A program made the translations under genes and the position numbers. The notes under the pieces were generated by a model. It did no database searches and was not told where the DNA came from. It saw only the letters and a program-made list of their open reading frames with translations. Below are positions 26,033 to 35,210 of a stretch of 57,218 nucleotides of DNA, piece by piece; the stretch's first letter is position 1, and each line of letters begins with the position of its first letter. Source of the DNA: Bacteroidota bacterium (lineage in GTDB: Bacteria; Bacteroidota; Bacteroidia; B-17B0; Aurantibacillaceae). The stretch covers positions 1 to 57,218 of the forward strand of contig OMJH01000035.1 in the NCBI GenBank assembly GCA_900299295.1, read 5' to 3'.

Positions 26033-27643
26033 ATGACACCATCCGAAATAGCTGATCAACTTGAACTGACCGCCAAATTGCTGGAACTTCACGGGGAGAA
26101 CTTGTTTAAAGTTCAATCCCTGAAAAATGCCGCATACCGTATTTACAAATCGAATTTAGATTTAACAGGTAAGTCTTTGCTTGAACTGGAGGACATAGAG
26201 GGAATCGGTAAGCGAATTGCTGGAAAAATTATTGAGATGCAGCAATCCGGAATTACGCAGGAATTACGTTTGTTATTGGATAAAACGCCACCCGGTTTAT
26301 TGGATATTTTGCGAGTAAAAGGATTAGGACCCAAAAAAGTCGCACAATTGTGGCGTGAACTTGCGATTGAATCCCTGGGCGAATTACAATACGCTTGCAA
26401 CGAAAATCGTTTGATTGATTTGAAAGGTTTTGGTGCTAAAACGCAGCAATCCATTCTGGAAAATATTGCCTTTTTGCAATTGAGCCAGGGAAAATTTCAT
26501 TATGCACGAATTATTGATCTTGCGTTATCAGCAGTGAATGATTTGAAAAAAGAATTTAATACAGAGTTTGTTTCGCTCACGGGAGAATTATATCGTAAAT
26601 GTGAAGTAGTCGATAAAATCCAGTTCTTAATCGGAAGTGAAAATCAAAGAACCTTTGATGTTTCAAGCTTAAATCTACCGCTGCAGGTTGATTTGCTTTT
26701 TTGCGCACCCACTGAGTTTTATCTTAAACTGGTAATGACTTCAAGTACATCAGAACATCGCGCCGCTTTTAATTTCGACCGGTTGAATGAACGGGAATTC
26801 ACCTCTGAAAAAGCAGTTTACGAGGCGCTGCAAATTTCTTTTGTAGAGCCCGAATTACGCGAGGGCATTATTGAAGTAACGCATGCACGCGAAGGAACCA
26901 TTCCAGAGCTTTTATCGGTTTCCGATTTGAAAGGCGCATTACACAATCACAGTACGTACAGCGATGGTCAGAACACTTTAGAAGAAATGGCCTTGCGATG
27001 TAAGCAAATGGGCTATTCTTACTTTGGAATTGCAGATCATTCGCAGAGCGCATTTTACGCCGGGGGTTTAAAACCTGAACGAATAATTGAACAGCATCGG
27101 GAAATTGATGCGCTGAACGAGAAACTTTTTCCGTTTCGGATTTTCAAAGGTATTGAAAGTGATATTCTCAACGACGGTTCTCTTGATTATGACGATGAGG
27201 TTTTAAAAACCTTTGATTATGTGGTGGCCAGTATTCACTCCGGATTAAAGATGGAGGAAGAAAAAGCCATGCAACGATTAATTAAAGCGATTGAAAATCC
27301 GTTTACCACCATTTTAGGTCACCCCACTGGACGATTACTCCTTTCGCGCCCGGGTTATCCCGTGAATCATCGAAAAATTATTGATGCTTGCGCTGCAAAC
27401 GGCGTGGTGATTGAATTAAATGCACATCCTTATCGCCTGGATATTGATTGGCGTTGGATCCCGTATTGTATGGAGAGGGGAGTATTGATTTCCGTGAATC
27501 CTGATGCACATCACGTTGATGGAATTTCCGATATGTATTACGGTGTTTGTGCTGCACGTAAAGGAATGCTGACAAAAGATTTCTGTTTTAATGCCATGGA
27601 TTTAAATACGATTGAAAAACATTTTCAATCGAGGAAAAAATAA
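26033..27643 (+). CDS. polX: PolX-like protein: helix-hairpin-helix, degenerate polymerase, PHP phosphoesterase
   Basis: Bacterial PolX combines a family X polymerase with a PHP nuclease for base-excision repair. This 536-residue protein has the family order. Helix-hairpin-helix motifs lie at about 50-70 (DIEGIGKRIAGKI) and 92-110 (RVKGLGPKKVAQLW). The PHP domain from about 300 has LHNHSTYSDG, FGIADHSQS, GIESDIL, VASIHSG, LGHPTGR, LNAHPYRLD and NPDAHH, so its metal site looks whole. In the polymerase palm (about 181-200) the usual GSLRR...GDID is replaced by GELYR...VDKIQF. That removes two catalytic aspartates, so polymerase activity is doubtful; nuclease activity seems kept. Length matches PolX (about 570). 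Confidence 0.85.
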   Translation: MTPSEIADQLELTAKLLELHGENLFKVQSLKNAAYRIYKSNLDLTGKSLLELEDIEGIGKRIAGKIIEMQQSGITQELRLLLDKTPPGLLDILRVKGLGPKKVAQLWRELAIESLGELQYACNENRLIDLKGFGAKTQQSILENIAFLQLSQGKFHYARIIDLALSAVNDLKKEFNTEFVSLTGELYRKCEVVDKIQFLIGSENQRTFDVSSLNLPLQVDLLFCAPTEFYLKLVMTSSTSEHRAAFNFDRLNEREFTSEKAVYEALQISFVEPELREGIIEVTHAREGTIPELLSVSDLKGALHNHSTYSDGQNTLEEMALRCKQMGYSYFGIADHSQSAFYAGGLKPERIIEQHREIDALNEKLFPFRIFKGIESDILNDGSLDYDDEVLKTFDYVVASIHSGLKMEEEKAMQRLIKAIENPFTTILGHPTGRLLLSRPGYPVNHRKIIDACAANGVVIELNAHPYRLDIDWRWIPYCMERGVLISVNPDAHHVDGISDMYYGVCAARKGMLTKDFCFNAMDLNTIEKHFQSRKK

Positions 27644-27665
27644 GAAACAATTTCAAAATACGGAT

Positions 27666-28589
27666 TTACACCAGCGAAATATCAAATTGCACCAGATCCA
27701 CAAACTCTTGAATACGCTCGTTGATTTCTGTGTCTTTCAATTCCTGTAATTTTTCAGTGCCAAATTTCTCCACGCAAAAACTCGCCATTGCCGATCCGAA
27801 AATAATTCCCCGTTTCATGTTCTCGAAAGAAATATCTTTCGTTTGCGCAAGGTAGCCAATGAATCCGCCTGCAAAAGTATCTCCGGCGCCTGTTGGATCA
27901 AACACATCCTCAAGCGGCAAAGCCGGCGCGAAAAACACCTGTTCACGATTAAACAACAAAGCGCCGTGTTCTCCTTTTTTAATCACCAGAACTTTTGGGC
28001 CCATCTGTAAAATTTTTTGTGCCGCTTTAACCAGCGAATATTCATTTGACAACTGGCGTGCTTCCGCATCATTGATGGTAAGCACATCCACCTCTTTTAG
28101 TGTCAGTAACAAATCATCCATTGCAATTTCCATCCAGAAATTCATCGTGTCCATTACAATTAATTTCGGACGCTTTTGCATCTGCGCAATCACTTTGCGC
28201 TGTAGCGAAGGCATCAGATTTCCCAGCATTAAAAATTCAGCGTTTTTGTATTGTTCAGGAACAATAGGATCAAAATCACTCAACACATTCAATTGAGTAT
28301 CCAAAGTATCACGTTGATTTAAATCGGTGTGGTATTTTCCCTTCCAGTAAAAAGATTTTTGACCCTGCTTTACCTGCAATCCGCTAAGGTTGATGGATTT
28401 TTTTTCCAGCAATTGCTTAAAATCTGCCGGAAAATCATCGCCTACCACCGACACAAGTCCAATTTCTTTGGTGAAATAGGATGCTGATAGCGAAATATAG
28501 GAGGCGGCTCCCCCAACAATTTTATCGGTTTTGCCAAAAGGGGTTTCGATTGCGTCAAAAGCAACGGTACCAACAACGAGTATACTCAT
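27666..28589 (-). CDS. PfkB-family carbohydrate/nucleoside kinase
   Basis: Ribokinase-fold kinase of 307 residues from the ATG at 28589, which starts MSILVVGTVAFDAIETPFG as family members do. The frame is open to 28709, but that would run through the tRNA gene. Visible: GGAASYISLSASYFTKEIG (substrate lid and sugar site), VLTINDAEARQLSNEYSLVK, VIKKGEHGALLF, and the catalytic DPTGAGDTFAGGFIGYLA with the anion hole and base Asp. Substrate unknown; adenosine, ribose and fructose 1-phosphate are all possible. It is convergent with the PolX-like gene and divergent from tRNA-Asn. Confidence 0.88.
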   Translation of the reverse strand: MSILVVGTVAFDAIETPFGKTDKIVGGAASYISLSASYFTKEIGLVSVVGDDFPADFKQLLEKKSINLSGLQVKQGQKSFYWKGKYHTDLNQRDTLDTQLNVLSDFDPIVPEQYKNAEFLMLGNLMPSLQRKVIAQMQKRPKLIVMDTMNFWMEIAMDDLLLTLKEVDVLTINDAEARQLSNEYSLVKAAQKILQMGPKVLVIKKGEHGALLFNREQVFFAPALPLEDVFDPTGAGDTFAGGFIGYLAQTKDISFENMKRGIIFGSAMASFCVEKFGTEKLQELKDTEINERIQEFVDLVQFDISLV

Positions 28590-28679
28590 AAGGAATTGAT
28601 TAGGAGGATAAAATTTTTTGCGAAGATATTGTATAATTAGGACTTTTGCACTAATATTGCACTCCCATTTCGGGATGAT

Positions 28680-28753
28680 TCCTTGGTAGCTCAGCTGGTT
28701 AGAGCACATGACTGTTAATCATGGGGTCCCTGGTTCGAGCCCAGGCCGAGGAG
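28680..28753 (+). tRNA. tRNA-Asn (anticodon GTT)
   Basis: A complete cloverleaf. The acceptor stem is TCCTTGG with CCGAGGA. The D-arm contains AGCTCAGCTGGTTAGAGC, the anticodon loop CTGTTAA has GTT at 28714-28716, and the T-arm CCTGGTTCGAGCCCAGG has the standard TTCGAGC loop. CCA is not encoded. A strong terminator follows 3 bases later. No duplicated 3' end of the tRNA was seen in the window, so there is no sign of an integrated element at this site. Confidence 0.97.
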
Positions 28754-28756
28754 CGA

Positions 28757-28785
28757 AAGCCATCTTTGTGATGGCTTTTTTGTTT
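28757..28785 (+). terminator. Rho-independent terminator downstream of tRNA-Asn
   Basis: AAGCCATC and GATGGCTT form a perfect 8-bp stem around TTTGT, followed by TTTTGTTTTT. Confidence 0.9.
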
Positions 28786-29021
28786 TTCATATTTCTTTCT
28801 TTTCATCTACCCGGCGAAACTGCCTGCTTTTTTTGTGTAATTTTTTTCAAGTTCTTTTTATTTATCAATAGGCTTTTGAACCAAATTTCAAATATTCTGA
28901 AATTACCGATACTGGTTGTATAAAGTAATTCCTTAATTCACAAATTGCCACTACCAGGCAGACCAATCGAAATGGATAAAAAAATATTTTGCTGGTTTGT
29001 TTTTTTTAGAGCACATGCTAT

Positions 29022-30201
29022 ATGAAAATTACAAATGGAAAATCTGTACATGTTGTAGGCGTGTCACAATTGCCAGTACAGAAAAAGTCTGACTTATCGA
29101 TTCAGGAAATGGGAGCACGTGTGGTACGCAAGGCATTAGATGACGCCGGCTTGTTAACCGCAGATGCTTTGTTCGTTGGCAATATGTTGTCGGGATTACT
29201 GAGTCAGCAACAACAGCTTGCGGCCATTATCGGAAATGCAAGTCCGATTCGCGGAAAGGAAGCATTCACTATTGAGGCGGCCTGTGGGTCGGGCGGAGCT
29301 GCGTTACGTGCAGGCATGATGGCAATCAAGAGTGGTTTCTGCGATACGGTGGTTGTTTGTGGTATTGAAAAAATGTTCCATGAAAATAAAGAGCAGGTTA
29401 CGAAAGCAATCGCCACCGCTTCCGATTTTGAAACAGAATTCGATCAGGGAGAAAATTTTTTAACGCTGAACGCGCGTTTAGCAAAATTATATCTAGACAC
29501 GTATCGACTTCCATCAGATGCTTTTATGATGTTTGGTATTAACGCACATTCCAACGCGCAAAAAAATCCGAACGCATTGTTTCAAAAAATAATTTCCACC
29601 GCAGATTATCGGGAGGCCAAATTAATTTCAGGTCCATTACGGATTTTTGATGCTTCGCCGGTTTGCGATGGTGCAGCCGCCGTTGTATTGTCGAAGTTTT
29701 CCGCTACTGAACTGAAAGGGATTTCCGATAGTACTGTGAAAATTACCGGATCCGGTTGTGCAACCGAACAAGTGGGTTTGTCAAAGCGTTTTAAACCTAC
29801 TTGAAGGAAATGCAATCAAATCATCAGCAATGGCAGCGCTAAAAATGGCCGGTACCGAAAAAAACGAAATTGACTTTTTTGAGTTGCACGATGCCTATGC
29901 AGTTATTGCGGCTTTATCTTTAGAGGCTTTAGGATTCGCAAAGCCAGGGAAAGCCTGCGACTTAGCTGCTGACGGAGAAATTTTCTCTACCGGAAGAATC
30001 CCCATATCAACTTTCGGAGGGTTAAAAGCGCGTGGCCATGCTTTAGGAGCTTCCGGCATTTATCAAACGGTTGAAGCTTATCTACAACTTAGCGGTAAGG
30101 CGGGGTTAAATACCTTGACGAAAAAACCGCGTATAGGGTTGGTTCAAAGTATCGGCGGTACCGCATCAACAGTTATCTCTCATATATTGGAGCGAACCTG
30201 A
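29022..30201 (+). pseudogene. Thiolase-family acetyl-CoA acetyltransferase split by a +1 frameshift
   Basis: Two consecutive frames (29022-29804, and the next frame through to 30201) together encode one thiolase of about 392 residues. The first part has AACGSGGAALRAGMMAIKSG with the acyl-binding Cys, CGIEKMF, and SPVCDGAAAVVLSKF. The second has FFELHDAYAVIAAL (active-site His), FGGLKARGHALGASGIYQTV and VQSIGGTASTVI. The last block has GGT where classical thiolases have a second Cys (CxG), which points to the SCP2-like branch. The frames meet near a TTTT run at 29789-29792. Removing one T restores SKRLNLLEGNAIKSSAMAAL, so one base appears inserted; the stop is TGA at 29802. It is either a real mutation or a sequence error. 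Confidence 0.8.
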
Positions 30202-30278
30202 TTTTTTTCTGTAAACTGATTTCTAATAAGTTCTGATTCCGATTTGATTCATTAAATTCGGCTTTCAAATTCTCTCAC

Positions 30279-32873
30279 ATGAAAAAGGTTTTGCTATTAA
30301 TTCTTCTCACAACTTTCTCAGGTCATTTTTTTCCACAAATTAAATTATCTGATCCACAAGGCACAGAACAGCGTTTGCGTCAACACATTAATTATTTATC
30401 ATCAGATCAACTCGAGGGGCGGGAATCCGGGTCCAAAGGCGAATCACTTGCGGTTGCGTATGTGACAAAACAATTTTCTGAACTAGGTTTACGACCTGGC
30501 TGCGTGAATGGTTTTGAACAATCATTTACATTTACGAAGGGTATCAATTTTGATAAATCAACTTGTAGTTTGACACTAGATGGCAAATCACTTGAATTAA
30601 ATGTTGATTATTATCCGCTACCTTATTCTTCAAGTGGGAAAGTAAGCGCACAAACTGTATTTGTGAAATATGGCTTAATTGCTCCTAAATTAAAATATGA
30701 CGACTATCAGAATTTGAAAAACTTGAATGGCAAGATTTTTATAATGGATGTTTCCCGCCCTTGGAAAAAACCTGAGGACAGTTCAGCGTGGGCTCCGTTT
30801 GTTGATTTACGTTTACGAATAGATTCGGCCATTTCAAAGGGAGCGGCAGCAATTTTTTTGGTGTATTCAGATGGATCGGGTTCATTTTCTCAGCTTTATA
30901 AAAAAAGTGATTGGTCAAAAATTTCTCCAACACGTGTTCCGGTGGTTGGACTGGAATCTGCCATTTGGAAAAAAATAGATGTTAATCAGGCTTTTTCAGT
31001 TGAACTCACTCAAACAATTAAACGAAATCAGGAAACTGCGAACAATGTAATTGCTTTTTTAGATAACCGCGCTGAAAATACCGTAATAATTGGCGCTCAT
31101 ATGGATCACTTGGGTTATGGAGATGAAGAAAGTTCGTTATTCAAGGGAGGAAAAGCAATACATAACGGGGCTGATGATAACGCGAGCGGTACGGCGGCAG
31201 TTATTGAGTTGGCCCGTGAGTTAAAAAAATCATCACTCAATAAAAACAACTATTTATTTATTTGCTTTTCAGGTGAAGAAAAAGGTTTGCTGGGCTCTTC
31301 GTACTTCGTTAAGAATCCAACTCTACAACTTTCCAAAGCAAATTACATGATTAACATGGATATGATTGGACGATTAAATAAGGATGACAAACTTTTGTAT
31401 TTGTACGGAACCGGTACATCTTCCGAATGGAAAAAAGTGATTGAAAAATTGAGTGTAGATAGTTTAAAAATAAAACAAACAGAAAGTGGTGTTGGTCCAT
31501 CCGATCATACCATGTTTTATTTGAATAATGTTCCCGTGCTTCATTTTTTTACAGGATTTCATACCGACTACCATAAGCCAAGCGATGATGCGGATAAAAT
31601 TAATTACGCCGGGGAGCTATCAGTCATGAACTATATTATGAATATTGTTGCAGCGTGTGATGCGAAAGGAAAATTAAATTTTACTAAAACAAAAGACGAA
31701 GTAGTTTCTTCGCGAAACGTTGGACGACCTAAAACTACCTTAGGAATCATTCCCGATTATGCACCCGGCACCGGAGATGGAATGAAAATAAATGGTGTTA
31801 CCGAAGGCAAGCCGGCAGAGGTGGCCGGACTAAAAGCGGGTGATGTTATCGTTCGAATCGGTGAATACAAAGTTTATGACATGCAGTCCTACATGGATGC
31901 CTTAGGTCATTTTAAGAAAGAAGATAAAACAACAGTTACAATTAAACGCAATGAGCAGGAAATCGTATTACCGGTAGATTTTAATGCAAGTGCTTCAGCT
32001 GTTCCGCAAAAATCATTGCTCAACGAAAGTAATTACCGAATTTATTCTGTAAAGCGACAAAAGGAAATTACCATTAATGAAATTGTTGCGGATATGCAAG
32101 ACTATGATGTGTTGTTTTACGGGGAAGAGCACAACGACAGTGTCACACATTTTCTGGAAAAGGAGATTTTTCAGAAATTGATTGGTGCTTATGGTAAAAA
32201 TGTAACACTTTCCATGGAGATGTTTGATCGCGATGTGCAAACTGTTATGAACGAATACCTCAATAATCAGATACGAGAAAAGAATTTTAAAAAAGATGCA
32301 CGTGTATGGAGCAATTACCGGGATTATCGTCCAATGGTGGAGTTGGCGCGTGAGAATAAACTGAATGTGATTTGCGCAAATGCTCCGTCTCGTTACACGA
32401 ATCTCGCAGGTAGAATGGGGCAGGAGGCATTAAAAAAACTTTCGGAGGAGTCTAAAAATTATTTTGCTCCACTACCCTATGATACTGCAATTGGTAAGTA
32501 TTACGAAAAATTGATGGAAATGTCCGGTCATTCCCCAGGAGATACATCAAAACCAAAAATGGCTGCGATGATGGGTGGATTTAATCTTATTGTTGCACAG
32601 TCGCTGTGGGATGCAACCATGGCTTACTCAATTGCAACATTTGCGAAAAAGTATAAAAAGCAAAAAATTTTTCAGGTAAATGGACGCTTTCATAGCGATG
32701 AGCGTTTTGCTGTCGTTGAACAACTTAAGAAATACAATCCAAAATTACGAACGCTCGTTATTTCTTCGGGTAGTGATGAGTCGTTTCCTTCCGTCGATTG
32801 GAAAAAATATGAAGCGCAGGGTGATTTTATCATTATTACTGATCCAAAAGTTCCGAAGACTTACGACGAGTAA
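30279..32873 (+). CDS. Secreted M28 peptidase - PDZ - ChaN (DUF399) three-domain protein
   Basis: An 864-residue exported protein; the signal peptide is residues 1-20. The M28 zinc aminopeptidase domain (about 28-460) has GAHMDHLGYG, NGADDNASGTAAV, CFSGEEKGLLGS, NMDMIGRL and HTDYHKPSDD, which supply all expected zinc and catalytic residues. An inserted PA-like region lies at about 110-250. A PDZ domain (about 485-575) contains MKINGVTEGKPAEVAGLKAG. From about 590 to the end is a ChaN/DUF399 domain: DVLFYGEEHNDSVTHFLEKE, LSMEMFDRDVQTVMNEYL, MMGGFNLIVAQSLWDATMAY, and GRFHSDERFAVVEQL. ChaN is a haem-binding lipoprotein family tied to iron uptake. The combination suggests proteolysis linked to haem or iron handling (inference). 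Confidence 0.88.
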   Translation: MKKVLLLILLTTFSGHFFPQIKLSDPQGTEQRLRQHINYLSSDQLEGRESGSKGESLAVAYVTKQFSELGLRPGCVNGFEQSFTFTKGINFDKSTCSLTLDGKSLELNVDYYPLPYSSSGKVSAQTVFVKYGLIAPKLKYDDYQNLKNLNGKIFIMDVSRPWKKPEDSSAWAPFVDLRLRIDSAISKGAAAIFLVYSDGSGSFSQLYKKSDWSKISPTRVPVVGLESAIWKKIDVNQAFSVELTQTIKRNQETANNVIAFLDNRAENTVIIGAHMDHLGYGDEESSLFKGGKAIHNGADDNASGTAAVIELARELKKSSLNKNNYLFICFSGEEKGLLGSSYFVKNPTLQLSKANYMINMDMIGRLNKDDKLLYLYGTGTSSEWKKVIEKLSVDSLKIKQTESGVGPSDHTMFYLNNVPVLHFFTGFHTDYHKPSDDADKINYAGELSVMNYIMNIVAACDAKGKLNFTKTKDEVVSSRNVGRPKTTLGIIPDYAPGTGDGMKINGVTEGKPAEVAGLKAGDVIVRIGEYKVYDMQSYMDALGHFKKEDKTTVTIKRNEQEIVLPVDFNASASAVPQKSLLNESNYRIYSVKRQKEITINEIVADMQDYDVLFYGEEHNDSVTHFLEKEIFQKLIGAYGKNVTLSMEMFDRDVQTVMNEYLNNQIREKNFKKDARVWSNYRDYRPMVELARENKLNVICANAPSRYTNLAGRMGQEALKKLSEESKNYFAPLPYDTAIGKYYEKLMEMSGHSPGDTSKPKMAAMMGGFNLIVAQSLWDATMAYSIATFAKKYKKQKIFQVNGRFHSDERFAVVEQLKKYNPKLRTLVISSGSDESFPSVDWKKYEAQGDFIIITDPKVPKTYDE

Positions 32874-32927
32874 TACGCTGCTGGTTTTTCTTTTGTTTAC
32901 GCTGATTGTCTCTGTAGCGCACAACAT

Positions 32928-35203
32928 GTAATACGTAATGGAAAAGCTGAGAAAATAGATTCTGTTTATTTAGTTCCCGGTGATTTAATTTTTTTGGAAG
33001 CAGGCGATATTGTTCCTGCTGACGCACGTATTTTAAAATCAAATAGTTTACAGGTTAACCAATCTGCGCTTATAGGTGAATCACTTCCGGTAGATAAGGT
33101 TAGTTCGCATAATGCCGAAAATGTACCGCTTTCGGAACAATCAAACATGATTTTTAAAGGAACTTTTGTAACGCGTGGGAACAGCAATGCAATAGTCGTA
33201 TCTATAGGTTCGAAGACAGAAATTGGAAAAATATCTGAGTTAGTTAAAACAGCAAAACCGGGTGCTACTCCACTTGAAATTCATATCGAAAAATTCAGCA
33301 GTAAACTTATTTTTTTATCCTTGATTTTGCTTGCCATTGTGTTTTTAATTGGTTTAGCTAATAGTTTCCCGTTCCTTGCTATTTTAGAGACTTCGATATC
33401 ACTGGGTGTTGCCGCAATCCCCGAAGGGCTTCCTGGTTGTGGTAACAATTTCCCTAGCATATGGAATGTTAAAAATGGCCAAAAGAAATGTGTTGGTCAG
33501 AAAGTTAACGGCAGTGGAAACGCTTGGGGATTACCAATGTAATAGCCGTTGACAAAACAGGTACACTGACAGAAAATAAACTGAAGGTAGATTGTTTAAT
33601 TTCTGGAGTTTCAGAGTGGAAATCTGAATCAAAAATTCCGGATGAGGATGAAAGTCTTCGTCATTTAATGATGATTGCAGTTTTTTGTTCTAACGTAAAA
33701 TTCACTGAAAAGACGATTGATGCAAGCGATCCGCTGGAGTTAGCCTTGGTTGAATTTGTTTTTAATTTAAATAGTAAAATCAGGACAGAAGCCGCGAATT
33801 GGAAACGTGTTGGTGAGGTACCCTTCACCTCGCATTCAAGGTTGATGATTACCCGGTATGAACATGAAAATTGTGCATGGGGATTTTACAAAGGTTCGTT
33901 AGATTCTGTTCTTCCATTGTGTACATGGACGTATAATGCAAACGGGCAGTTATTTGAACTAACAGCAGAGGCAAGAAATGCGTGGCTTTTACATGAATTA
34001 AAATTAGCTTCTGACGGACTACGGGTAATTGCGGGAGCATTTCAGCAATACGGAAAAGTGAATAATGAAATTATTCTTGCCGGATTATATGGATTAATTG
34101 ACCCGCCTATTCAGGAATGTATTTCCGCGATAAAAGAATGTAAACAGGCAGGCATTGATGTTATCATGTTAACAGGAGACCATCCTGCAACTTCAAAAAA
34201 TATTGCGCTACGCTTAAAAATAATTTCAGATAATGAGGAAGTGATCAGTGGTATTGAAATCAATCCTGAAAAAATAAATTCCACAAATTTTACTCAACGT
34301 GTTTTAGGTTGTAAAGTTTTTGCGCGTGTTGATCCTTCACAGAAATTAAAACTGATTGAAATTTTCCAGCAGAGCGGCAAAGTTGTGGCCATGACAGGCG
34401 ATGGAGTAAATGATGCTCCGGCACTTACGAAAGCGGATATTGGCATTGCAATGGGAAAAAGAGGTACTCAGGTTGCGCAGGAAGCCGCTTCATTAATCTT
34501 GAAAGATGACTCTTTTACATCTATTGTTTTCGCAATAAAGCAAGGTCGGATTATATTTACCAATATTCGTAAGTTTTTGGTTTACCTTATTTCCTGTAAT
34601 CTTTCAGAAATTTTTGTTGTTGCTTCCCTCACAATTTTGCAACCCAAGGCGATGTTGTTGGCGCTGCAAATTTTATTCATGAATATTGTAACTGATGTTT
34701 TTCCGGCGCTTGCATTGGGGTTTTCTCCCGGTTCAAAAAACATAATGAGTTTAGGCTTTCAAATAAATTCTTCGCAGTTGATTGATCGACGAAGCTGGAT
34801 AAGAATAATTGTTTATGCCGGCCTTATTACTTTTTGCATCTTGATTGAATATTTTATAATCATTAAATCCGGATTCGACTATAACAAAAATTCACTTGAG
34901 CACTTGAACTCTGTTTTATTCCTAAGTTTGTTAATTGCACAACTCATTCATGTGTTTAATATGCACGAGCCCGGAGTTGTTTTCTTTAAGTCGGAAATTA
35001 TTTTAAATAAATTCATATGGCTGGCGCATTCCATCTGCATTTTTTCAATCGTTATTGTTTATCAAGTGCCCTTTTTTAGGGCAATGTTAAATCTAACTTA
35101 TTTGGAATTTGAAGAGTGGTGCCTGGTAGGGTTTACCGGAATGCTAATGTTGTTTTTTGTTCAATTCTTTCGGATTGTTGAGATGAAACTCGAACATCGT
35201 TAA
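32928..35203 (+). pseudogene. Cation-transporting P-type ATPase remnant: N-terminus missing, two frameshifts
   Basis: A P2-type (calcium-ATPase-like) pump. Homology begins abruptly at VIRNGKAEKIDS (32928), 55 bases behind the stop of the M28 fusion gene. Some 120 residues (first two helices and the start of the actuator domain) are absent, with no plausible start codon. LIGESLPVDK and AAIPEGLP follow, then one extra G at 33435-33436 and another in GGGG at 33526-33529. Undoing both gives [15 protein letters not shown] and [20 protein letters not shown] with the phosphorylated Asp. The rest to 35203 is intact: MLTGDHPATSKN, MTGDGVNDAPALTKADIGIA, and the last six helices. Almost certainly non-functional as read. 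Confidence 0.82.
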
Positions 35204-35210
35204 GGACATT

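Noticed and set aside
28680-28753. tRNA-Asn as an attachment site for an integrated element
   Set aside because: No second copy of the tRNA 3' end was found downstream by eye and no integrase is present; the genes behind it look chromosomal.
28708-28923. Open frame across tRNA-Asn and its terminator
   Set aside because: It begins inside the tRNA and runs through a strong terminator; no family features.
29785-29804. TTTTAAAC at the thiolase frame break, resembling a programmed -1 frameshift slippery site
   Set aside because: The downstream frame is +1, and the zero frame does not read the heptamer as T-TTA-AAC. A -1 slip would enter the wrong frame, so programmed -1 shifting cannot join the two halves.
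32836-33042. Minus-strand Lys/Arg-rich frame over the ATPase deletion junction
   Set aside because: It is antisense to the conserved end of the ChaN domain and to the ATPase actuator motif; no recognisable family.
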